Translations under genes and position numbers: made by a program
Origin: Bacteroidota bacterium
GTDB taxonomy: Bacteria; Bacteroidota; Bacteroidia; AKYH767-A; 2013-40CM-41-45
Assembly (NCBI GenBank): GCA_016720655.1
Contig: JADKKE010000033.1
Coordinates: 180,217 to 244,216, forward strand
DNA length: 64,000 nt
Direction of reading: 5' to 3'
The notes under the pieces: generated by a model
The model's database searches: none
What the model saw: only the letters and a program-made list of their open reading frames with translations
Told to the model about the DNA's origin: nothing
Part shown: positions 18,201-27,900 of the stretch, piece after piece
Layout of the letters: the number at the start of each line of letters is the position of its first letter
How positions within the stretch are numbered: position 1 is the first letter of the stretch

Positions 18201-21020
18201 TTCATCAATCGAGCCTCTCCAGGATTCTCCACCATCCCATTGTGAACCGATCAATAAGGTTGCTACAGGGTTTAATGGCGGTACAGCGGTTGGACTTGGT
18301 ATTGCAAATCCTCTTGTCTCCATCAGAACACCATCAAGATAGAAGTAGGTGTTGTCAGTGGTGCGAACAACAGTATAATTGTGCCAGGATAAATCCAAAG
18401 GAAACGGAACAGATGTATACCATGCATCACCGATACGGATAACCCCATCAAAGTTTTGTCCGATGTAAAAGTTTCGTCCTTGCGAAACGATATCAACCAT
18501 TTCTCCAAAGATTGGATTGTCATATTTCGCCCAAATGGAAATTGAGTATGGACTATCATTTACAGGAATTACTTCACTCGGCACCTCTACGTAATCATCC
18601 GCCCCGTCAAAATGCAAGGCTTCTCCGGGAGAAGGAGGCAATGCTTCTCCAATTTGGAAATCACTGAATGATTGAAGTGCACCAACGGTGATGGATAAAT
18701 TGTCATTGTCATATACAGGAACGGAGAACCAGTCAGGATCATCGTATTTCGAACCGACAAAAAGGAATGGGTCGGCACTTGGATCTACATCGGTCGCTGC
18801 CCAGGTGAGATGTGCATCCAATCCCAGAATAGATGCGGTAGTGTTGGTGATCGTCCAGAATCTGTTTACACTTTTATCCTGATCAATTCCGGAAGTAACA
18901 ATAGCCGGGTGATCGCCTGCTTCTGTTTTGGCAAGAATATAACCGGGATCTGTAATGGATGCAGTTAGTGTGAGTGGAACATAAGTATCCCCATCTCCAA
19001 TATCGTATGGTAAAGTAATGGAGTTGTTGAAGTAGCGCTCCATATTGCCGACTACATAACTGACTTCCGATGCGCCGGATACAGCAGTAGTTGCGCCAAT
19101 CTTGAGGCTGTTACCACCGGTATAAATTTTACCCTGATCAAACAATAAATTTGCACTCACCAATTGATCACCATCGAGTGTAATATTATTGGAATTATTC
19201 AGACGCAAATTTGCAAATTCACCAGTACCTGTGATCCATTGCATATTTGTGCCACCCATATCAAATGCATCAACACTGATGATTCCGTTGTTTTGGATGG
19301 TGTCTCCAGTAAAAATCAATTCATTTCCTTGAAAAGTAGTGCCTGATTCAGTTTCAATTCTTCCTGCAAGTTCACCATTACTTCCATCAATACCCAAAGT
19401 GCCATTCTGGATTGAAAGATTACCGTAATTATTAAATGTGAAACCAGAGAAGAATGTAGAAAGGCCACCCCCGGATATGATCACTAAACCTCCAATATTA
19501 TTATTAAAAATACCATCGGAAGTTGGTGAACTGATATCCGCATTATTCGTAATATCAAAAACAAAATAGTTGTTGAATACAGAACCATCAACAATAGTCA
19601 TCAAAGTGTTCGAACTAAAATCACAAGTAGTGTAATTATTTAGTACAGCACCTGCTTCAAGACTATGATCAGAGTTTCCGTCGATTGAAAAACTACAACC
19701 CTGCCGTATATTAAAGACACCGGCCCCGCCGAGGTGTGTGAGCCCGCCCCAGTTAAACGACGATGAGCCCGTAAATTCAGCAACACCGTCAACGACAATA
19801 GAAGCAGTATTCATATTGATCGTACCATTACAGGTAAGATCATCACCAGCCCCGTTCAGCAAATGCAAAGTGCCTTCGGAGAGAGATAACTGTCCACCAT
19901 TTTCGATGACCAACTGATCTGCATCAATGCCTTGAGATGCATTTGAAATGTTATGACCGGCGCGAATTGTAATCACTCCGCTGTTTACTCCATCTGGTGC
20001 ATCGGTAGCAGCAACCCAAAAGGTACCATCATATATTTCCCATGTTGTAGAGTCTCTCCAATTGCCACTACCCGAGGTGCGATAATCATAGTTCGGAGTT
20101 GGCAGAGTGAATTCCCAAAGCTCTGAACCATTTGCAGCATCAGTAGCTGCAACATACAAATGATTGTTGTAATTCCCACTTCCACTACCGGGAATGATAT
20201 CTGCCGCTAAACTTACAGAGGATCCATCGTAGGAAAACAACTCTTGTCCGCTCGTTCCGTTATTTGCATTAAAATATATTTTTCCGTTATAAACGGTTAA
20301 TTGTTGAGGAGTAGAGCTGCCAACACCCGGATTAATATCTGCAGCAAGTGACACAGTGCTTCCATTGTATTTCCACAGCTCACTTCCATTGGTACCATCA
20401 TTTGCTGTAAAATATAAATCGCCGGCAAACCCAACAAAACTTGAAGGACCAGAACCAATTGCTCCAGGGCGGATGTCTGCAATAAAACTTATTGTGACGC
20501 CATCATAAGAATAAAGTTCAGGTCCGGCCGTTCCGTTATTGGCCGTAAAGTACAGTTTGCCACCAAATACATAGAGCGATTGCGGTGAAGCATTTCCAGC
20601 ACCTGTACTGATATCCGAAACTCTCGATGCGGATATTCCATCATACACCCAAAGTTCTGTTCCGAAAACTCCGTCACTCGCCTGGAAATACAATTTGCTA
20701 TTGTAAACTGTGAGATAAGAGGGATTTGAACCAAGAGTTCCAACACGCACATCTGCTTTTAGGCTGGCAGATGTACCATTGAAAGCATACAACTCCGAAC
20801 CGGTTGCGCCATCTGTAGCACTAAAAAACAGTTGTCCTGCATAGACAACAAGAGATTGAGGTACAGAATTACCAGTACCAGGATTGAGATCGGTGACCCG
20901 AGTCTGAGCAGTGATAGAATTCCTGCTAATGAGACTCATGAACAAGATAAAGAACAATACACTGAATGTTCGGTTCTTTACAGGTTGATTTTTGAAACTG
21001 TTTTGAAATTGTGTTTTCAT
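15177..21020 (-). CDS. Giant secreted subtilase A, N-terminal part: propeller, beta-helix, LamG and MopE-like modules
   Basis: A 1,947-residue open frame, of which about the first 1,919 residues belong to the protein; the last ~27 are out-of-frame after the indel at about 15261. Domains in order: N-terminal signal peptide ending NSITAQ (about 39); six LYFxAxDGxxGxELxxYxG blades (about 40-310), a propeller of the 'ELWxxDGT' type; a beta-helical region with TTWEIYDG and repeated INNYGT-like turns (about 315-770); two LamG/concanavalin-like domains (about 790-1000 and 1105-1325, each with FDGxDDYVEVP or FNGTDAYIEVP and IDELRIWDRAL or IDEVLVYGREL); two MopE-like calcium motifs (YxDADGDxFGN ... 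DCND); a discoidin-like segment ending VRIAMNSPFVHDWNEIDAV; then Ig-like and SprB repeats. The modules suggest binding of carbohydrate-like or surface ligands ahead of the protease. Confidence 0.88.
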   Translation of the reverse strand: MKTQFQNSFKNQPVKNRTFSVLFFILFMSLISRNSITAQTRVTDLNPGTGNSVPQSLVVYAGQLFFSATDGATGSELYAFNGTSASLKADVRVGTLGSNPSYLTVYNSKLYFQASDGVFGTELWVYDGISASRVSDISTGAGNASPQSLYVFGGKLYFTANNGTAGPELYSYDGVTISFIADIRPGAIGSGPSSFVGFAGDLYFTANDGTNGSELWKYNGSTVSLAADINPGVGSSTPQQLTVYNGKIYFNANNGTSGQELFSYDGSSVSLAADIIPGSGSGNYNNHLYVAATDAANGSELWEFTLPTPNYDYRTSGSGNWRDSTTWEIYDGTFWVAATDAPDGVNSGVITIRAGHNISNASQGIDADQLVIENGGQLSLSEGTLHLLNGAGDDLTCNGTINMNTASIVVDGVAEFTGSSSFNWGGLTHLGGAGVFNIRQGCSFSIDGNSDHSLEAGAVLNNYTTCDFSSNTLMTIVDGSVFNNYFVFDITNNADISSPTSDGIFNNNIGGLVIISGGGLSTFFSGFTFNNYGNLSIQNGTLGIDGSNGELAGRIETESGTTFQGNELIFTGDTIQNNGIISVDAFDMGGTNMQWITGTGEFANLRLNNSNNITLDGDQLVSANLLFDQGKIYTGGNSLKIGATTAVSGASEVSYVVGNMERYFNNSITLPYDIGDGDTYVPLTLTASITDPGYILAKTEAGDHPAIVTSGIDQDKSVNRFWTITNTTASILGLDAHLTWAATDVDPSADPFLFVGSKYDDPDWFSVPVYDNDNLSITVGALQSFSDFQIGEALPPSPGEALHFDGADDYVEVPSEVIPVNDSPYSISIWAKYDNPIFGEMVDIVSQGRNFYIGQNFDGVIRIGDAWYTSVPFPLDLSWHNYTVVRTTDNTYFYLDGVLMETRGFAIPSPTAVPPLNPVATLLIGSQWDGGESWRGSIDELRIWDRALCATEVELNMSCEMTHYQFGMVASYNFNQGVAFANNTMPAVDVLVDSSGFNRDGTLHNFNLSGTTSNWVKPTGFSMAGNCSDISTITAYQDADGDGFGNVGVPLSVASICAPPDGYVTDMFDCNDNNQNVHPPFSLLPGAAVYLPFNGDANDNGPAGNNGIVHNATLTTDRFGVADNAYEFNGTDAYIEVPNTGSFNVSDLTLAAWINPTSGSPLNATILSKAFGAGSGNSWNLYANLSDDFIGNEYGADPISAFIDAPYSASGDWTHVAFSFNSNTDTAKLYIDGVPVAYRYEPTISFGASGHALLIGADESPVLNYFFHGKIDEVLVYGRELSEEEILRMYNGSSTGGEIANGIDDNCDGNIDEGIPLTYYEDADGDSFGNPFVSQVSIGQPSGYVLDSSDCNDLDATTQVLRPVITNTLIAGMPVCNSISDTLIVSEYNNLRYANSVIAFSSEYTTPDFGAVQILGAPNVYPAYGDNANAWAPNYQDQSREFIEVGFANPAPINFIDIFETYAPGSIDTVYVLNPYTSSYQVVYTATAGSLPEVAHKLHISFSMTAFPVSAVRIAMNSPFVHDWNEIDAVAIGQIAPRSYDAYLWSTTETLYSIAVAGPGSYSVTVTSGACVGISEPIEIRNAQVNAGPSFDWEICPGSSTVLAASGSNSYLWNTGETTSYITVSPTVVTPYSVIGTDLFGCQTTDTIVIYQFDPILPGSVVVVNESVASAADGSISVGPASGGVIGGYSYSISDGGAVNITNATGSFTGLSAGSYSLSITDGVPCSFDTTITIGIGNCNEPDVPVISVSQDIICSGGTTTLSVVSGNLNDATDWTWYADSCGSGLVVGTGSSIDVTPTDTTEYFVRGEGGCASPGSCSSVTIIVSPFMSVSATASGPNCHGESFTLNVSVNGGIPPFSGTGIQSYGSFSGSDTVLYFTVIDSVGCSASDSIFVSQPDVLVLSGVTDSTIVCLETSTTGAIVPSTIRWYSSVYNYRIRYDKPCCRNI

Positions 21021-21903
21021 GTTATTTAGGTGTGTTTGTTTTCAATTCATAAATGAAAAGGTTTAAGCCAACATTCTTCAAATAGTATAATTTGAATGAA
21101 AGCGTAATTTTCTTTTCATCGGTTTTGGTTTAAATAATCAAAGAATTATTTCAAAGATTCTTTTTGAAATAAATTCTTGTTGTGCAACAATCAGTTGTAT
21201 AAAATATATGTATTGAGGACGTTAGTCCGGACAAGCATGAAAGCATTAACAATGCTGTGAGTCTATTCTAAAAGAATAAACCGGAAAGGCAAAATGTCAG
21301 AGAAACAGCCCTTTTCAGGACTCCAAGATAATCTTTATTGGCTAATTGTCAAGGCATTGGTTGATGATAAAGGTCGTTTTTGGGTTAGAAATAATAATAT
21401 TTTGGTAAAGGGAGTGTTACGGTTTTGGCAAACTGACTTTAAAACTTGGTGAATTTCTTGCTTCGTATTTTTTTGTTTGGTTCAAATTGTGTTCTGGCAA
21501 AGATTTTTTAGCAATTTTTTCTTTGAAACGCAATGTTTATAGGAGCCCCGGCCATATTTCCGGGTATGATGTTTCGGGAAATATTCCCTGAACTTCTCCC
21601 TGATTTTGGAATTCCAACACAAACATAGGTACATAAAAAGCAAAACCTAATTGGTTTTTAGTCACTTATCTCGTCAAAGCATCCGGCTGTTTGCAGATTC
21701 TGAGCACTTGTCATTCCCAGCCTGCCAATTGAAAAATAATTTATCTTTTTTCATGGAAGCATTGGTCGAACAGGGTTATGCTTTTCTATTCATAAATAAT
21801 CAAACAACCAAAAAGCCGGAGTTTATACCCCGGCTTTTTGGTTGTTTGATTTCGAGTGTTCAGAATAAAGACGTAATTATTCGGAGCACAAGTGTTGATC
21901 TAA
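21021..21903. other. Intergenic region between the two giants
   Basis: This gap of 883 bases contains the upstream region of giant A (21021 onwards), two stretches that recur upstream of giant B (21298-21360, 21642-21745) and the terminator of giant B (21798-21851). The recurring second stretch includes AAAACC-TAATT-GGTTTT, an imperfect inverted repeat. Short open frames here have no conserved features and no gene is called. No clear TAnnTTTG promoter was found upstream of giant A. Confidence 0.6.
21798..21851. terminator. Long perfect hairpin terminator of giant B
   Basis: A 22-bp perfect stem (AATCAAACAACC-AAAAAGCCGG and its complement) has a 10-base loop (21820-21829). The GC core is flanked by A- and T-runs on both sides, allowing termination in either direction. 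It lies 53 bases beyond the stop of the giant at 21904. Confidence 0.92.
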
Positions 21904-24900
21904 TTAATCAACGGCAACACGGATACTTTGTGTACTTCCGTTTCCATTGTCAAGACTAAACATGTAGAGACCTGTTGCCGATTGGCTCAAATCAATTTCG
22001 AAGATGTTTTTGCCTTCAACAGCATCGATGATTTCCATGAACACAACATTTCCAAGGAGGTCAACCACTTTTGCGATGTATCGTGCTTTCGCTTCGGAAT
22101 TGAAACTTACCGTGAGTATTCCCTTGGTTGGATTTGGATATGCACTCAACGATTCAGAATTAATAGCATCCTGTTCTACAGTTCTGCAACCGGCATTGAT
22201 GGCAATTGTTTTTTGTGCAGGCTGACCTGGACCGCACGCATTGTTCCCGTTGACTTTAAGTGTTGCGCTTGCCGATAAAGAGTAGTTAAAGTTTAGAGTA
22301 GCACTTGTGCCGGTAGGGATCATCGATGGGCCACCGGTTACTGACCAGGAATAGGTATTCGCTCCCTGAATTGTCGCAATTGAGTATTGTTGTGTTGAAC
22401 TTTTGCAAACAGAAGCGGGACCGGTGATAATTCCGGCTGCTGCAGGCCGGGCTGTTATGGAATAACAACGTGCCACACCGGCACCACATGCATTGGTTGC
22501 TGATACACAAATATTCCCTGTTCCCGTGAAGGCAGCGAAATTGACGGAGATGGAAGTGGATCCGGTAAGAGGAGTGAGTGCTGTTACTCCGGCAGGTATT
22601 GTCCAGCTATAACCTGTTGCACCTGCAATGGCAACAATTGAATAAGTTACATTGGTCATTCCGCAAACCGCACTATTAGGACCAGTAATACTTCCCGGTT
22701 GAGCAGGAGCAGAATGTATTGTATATGCACGACTGAAACTACCGCATGCATTTACTGTTGTTACAGTGAGCACACCACTTGTCCAGGTCGGACTGAAATT
22801 CACAACACAAGAATTGTTACTTGTAGAAGCAATGTTTGCATTTCCCGAAATGGACCAGTTGTATGAAGCAGTTCCGTTGACTGAGCCCATCGAATAGGTC
22901 ACTCCCGAAGTTCCGGGACAAACAAATCCCGGACCAACCAATGCATTGGAATGTGTTGGTGTTCCTGTGATACTTAGCTGTCGGGTCGAGCTAATACCAA
23001 TACAATTACTTGCATATACATTTATTGTTCCTTGCCCGAATCCCGCTGGCACACTCACCTGCACACTGTTCGTTCCCTGACCACTGAGTAGTGTTACCCC
23101 GGTTCCGGAAACATTCCAAACGTAGCTCAGAGCGTTTGCAACTGCAGGAATTGCATAAGTGTATGTTGCGGGCCCACATGCAAGAGCAGGACCAGTAATA
23201 AATCCGGGGTTAGCAGGTTTTATAGCGAGGACAGGAACGTTTTTACAATTACTTATTCCATTACCACAATCGTTCACAGGTGTTACACAAATGAAACCAC
23301 CATTGTAATTATTCGCGAATGAAACAGTAATTGAATTGCTGCTGGAAATTCCGGAACAACCACCCGGCATTGACCAGATGTAACTTGTTGCTCCGGGAAC
23401 AGGCAGGATGGAATAAACAATTCCACTTGTATTTCTACAGGCACCGCTTGGGCCAGTGATTGCACCGGCATTTCCCGGACCCGATCCGGTGCTGGCAACA
23501 GCAATGGTTGCATTTCCAGAACATCCGTTTACATCCGTGATTGAAACAGAATAATTTCCTGCAGCAAGACCGCTTGCATTGGCAGTTGTTCCGCCAACAG
23601 GACTCCATAAGTAAGTATAAGAACCGGTTCCTCCGCTGGCAACAACAGCTGCAGTACCATTACTGAATCCGCAATTATCAGGCGTGGAACTTGCAAGGCC
23701 TTCTACTTTGGTTGGTTGGGTAAGAACAACAGATTTATTCACACTGCATCCATTGGCATCTGAAACTGTAAAGGTCCAAGTTCCCGCATTGTACGAGAAT
23801 GTTCCTGTTCCTGTATAGGGAACAGAGCCGCCACTTGCTGTGATTGAAATATTTGCAAAACCATTGTAGCATGGAATAGTTCCTGCAGTTGCGTAAGCAT
23901 ACAATGTATCCGGTTCAATGATTGTTGCGGAGGATGTAGAAGTGCAACCATTTGAATCCATCACTGTGTAATAATAGACACCTCCGTGTAGATTGGATAC
24001 AGAATCTCCTGTGAAAGTATACGGTGCAGTTCCACCATCACCGGTGAGACTCACACTTGCTGTCTGTCCGGCACATACAGGCTGCGTCGCGGATGCAGAA
24101 AGTACAAGAGGATCAGGGAGTGTGAGGGATCCGTTTTCATACTGAATAGTATAATTCGAATCGGCAGCAAAGCTGAATCCGGATGGAACAATTTGATACG
24201 TTCCACCTTGTGTCAATGGACTAACGACCTGGTCAAGATCATCCAGAATTGTAAACGTTGGTCCGGATGCAGGGGTAACACCTGTGGAGTCCTGATTTTT
24301 AAATCCGGAGACTGTCGAGGTGAATGCAGGAGTTTCAAAACAGGCAAGATTCAGATCGCCTGCAGTGACAGTAAGTGTTGCAGGAAGAATGGTGAGACTT
24401 GCCAGTTCGTAGCGGATGTCAAAATTATCAGAGAAGAATGCGCCCGGAACTACGATCCATGTACCCACGGTTGTACCTGTGATAAGATTCACAGATTTGA
24501 GTTCGGTAGTGGTATCAGTTGAGGTAACGTCATCTTCATCCAATACAACCGCAATATTATCGCCGTTGTTGGTTGTTACATCAATACTGTCTACTTGTGT
24601 CGTACCATTGGTGATCACACGCGGATTGGTAATTACACGTGGGTTGGTAATCACGCGTGGGTTCGCCATTGCACGTGAATGCAATCCTGCTCCCGGACTT
24701 TCGAGAACGATCAGTGAAGAATCCGCATCGAAATTGAATACCGATTCCGTAGCAAGGTCGACGATGATTGTCGAATCGATTACAGTGAGTGTATTGGTGA
24801 TAACCCTAGGATTCGTGATGACGCGTGGATTTGCCAATGCATTTCCTGTCGCAACGATTGCAAGATTTGCAAAGTCAGAGTTGGTGATCACACGCGGATT

Positions 24901-27900
24901 GGTGATCACTCGTGGATTTACAAGAACCAGAGCATTCGACATTGTCAACTGGTGACTTTGTTGAATCGAATCGAGGAAGTGAGCCTGATTAGCAGGATCA
25001 ATATTCGACGGATCGTAAGTGTAATTAAACTGGAAGTCACCGATCTTGTCACCATACGTGAGTGTGGTATCTTTTGGAGAAATCACGATTGGCATTTTCT
25101 GGATTGAAATTTTACCAGGAAAGAACACATACTCATAGGTAGCCGCAAGTGCCGAATCTACAGGGTCATTAAGGTCGAAAGGCGGTCTGGATGCAGCAAG
25201 TTGATAGTTTCCAACTCCGCTTTCGCTGGATGCAGCTGTTTGGTAAATCAGATTGTCAAGGCCTACATCTGCTAATGAAAGATTGTGGTCGGAGAGCAAT
25301 TCACCATCAATCAAAATGGTGGCAGTGAATTCAGGAAGCTTTTCTCCATATTTTTTAACCTGGTCATCAGTCTGAATTGTCAGAATTGGTTTCACGGAAT
25401 TGAAGAAATACAAACCATTGGAGAACCCGCCATCATTGCCATTTGGAGACATTGGTGGATTGTATACCCTGATAATAGGATTATCGCTGAAGACAGGGAA
25501 CTCACCTGACAAATGATTTTCATCAATAAAGACCGTTGGGATTTCTACACCATTCAAATAAATGATTGATGAATCAGTAAAATAAGTCCCTTGTACAATA
25601 GCAATGATTGGAGCTGTGCCCGGGGTGACGGCAGCCGTTGTTTCGATGAGTGAATCAATTACTGGTTTAGGTGTTGCGAAGGAACGGATCGCAGCAGCAG
25701 CATCGATCAATCCTGAACCTGAAGAAAAATCAAATCCAGGTGCTCCCATATCCACAGCAGTAGATTTAAGAACGGATCGCAAAGAATCCGGCAACATTTG
25801 TTCGTTATAAAACTTCTTCTTCGCTTGTAAAACAAGTGCGGCCACACCAGCAGCATGCGGAGCAGCGCAGGATGTTCCGTAGAAGTTATACAAATTGTCG
25901 TGCTCTTCATCTTTGGAATAAAAATTCACAGAGGTATTGACTCCATCCGGAGCAGTAAAGTCCGGCTTGTTGCGCACCTGTCCGCGCACGGGTGCTCCAC
26001 CTACTGAAGAGAATGTTTCGATGATTGGAGCAGCATGATTGAAGACAGGAGTTTGTGTATAGCGCGCCGCTCCCACTGACATAGCACCATCGCAATTGGC
26101 CTGGCCAATAATCGTTGACCCACCATTTGCATGCTCATCAATGGTCATATCGCCACGGAATACTACATATTTAAAATGCATCGGCGTGACAGAGTCCTGA
26201 GTCCATGAACGGACAATCATTATGTTTGCGTCCACATTTGACTTAACCGTGAAAGGCAGGACTTCAATAGGATCACCCCAGTTATTTTTTCTATTCAGTC
26301 CAAATAATTTTGTTCCTGTGATATCTGTCAGGTATACATCGTAATCGTTTCGGGCTCCAGGTAATTGTTTCATTGAATAAATGGAATCATCCCATTGCAA
26401 TACCAAAGTATAGGCACCTTTTTTCAATGAAATTTTTTGCAAATAATCCCCCCCTCCAAAATCATGTGCTCTTCCAATGACTCCGGCCGGAGCTTGCATG
26501 GCGTTGAAAACACCCTCATAAGAAGTATTTCCAAAATTTCCGGCAGATGTGAAATAACTCACACCCTGATCTCTTACATAATTTACAGCCTGGGAAACAA
26601 TTCCATCCTGAAAGAATGGTTCTGTTATATACGTTACATCGTCCACGATCACATCACAGGAGTCTTCCTGAAGAGCAACGATACCTTCGGCAAAATCTCC
26701 GGCGCTGATAAATCCAGTTCGGAATGCAAGCTTAGCCTTTGGAGCGATGTCATGTACGATTTGCAACATCGCGCGTCCTTCATCCAGCCCTTTGCCGAGC
26801 GGGTATTCAAGGACAACTTCTACCGGTTCGGTATTGACTGGATTTCCCGGTCCTGGTAAATCATGGTTGCTGATATCGATATTTTTCGGATTTCCGGAAA
26901 TGGTATTGTAGCTGTCGGACATGACACCGATTTTGATCCCCGATCCATCGAGACCAAACATTGATCGCGCAGAATCAGATTTCATTGAACGATCTCCTTG
27001 CGAATTGATAAAACCTGCAGCGGCTACCGGAGAATAATTCGAGCGGGCAAAATTGATCAGTGCAGGAATCGAATCCAGTTTTTTCAAATTTTCGACGGGA
27101 AAATAACCGGTGATTGTAATTGTTGTATCACCGTTATCTATAAGACCTGTCATTCCATACGCTGGTGATTGCAACAAAGCATATGTTGCAGGGTACTGAT
27201 TGATATTGGTAATTACATCAATCAAAACATCACCCAAACTATCAAATTGAAAGATGACATTATTGGTTTCCGGGCCTATCGAGTCAGGGTTCTCGTACAA
27301 TTGTGTCAATTCAGGACCAAGTACAGTATTCACTTTTCCGCTATCCGGTGCATTGTAATACGGGAGAATGCAATTGGTAACAAAAACTTCAGTGAGTTTC
27401 GTAAGAGAACAGCCATTGTTATCGGTAAGCAGATACGAATAAGTGCCTGCGACCAGATTGCTTGTATCTGAGCCGGTGATAGAGTAAGGAGAAGTACCTC
27501 CGGATGGAACCAGCGATAAACTTCCTGTTGTTGAAGTCTCCAGACAAACAATAGTGCTGTCAGTAATTCCGGCTAACACAAGTGCATCGGGTTGGCTTAC
27601 AAAAACATTAGTTGCAGCAGTACAACCTGCATTATCAGTAATCGCATACATGAAAGAAGTATCGGCAGCACTAAATCCGGAAAATGACTGTGCACCATCA
27701 TTGAAATAAGGAGGAGTTCCTCCGCTGCCGATTACATTGACAAGAAAACCATCGCCATGGCAATTCGGTGAAAAAGGAGTCACGGAAATTCCAGGAGTTT
27801 CATTAACTGTGATAGAAATGATGCCACAAGAACCCGGCGTTGAACATCCACCTTCACCTCTTGCAAAATAGGTAGTTGAAAGGAGGGGAGTCACGGTTAT

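Noticed and set aside
21651..21959. Plus-strand open frame of 102 codons downstream of giant B
   Set aside because: It runs across the terminator hairpin and into the giant gene in antisense and has no conserved features.
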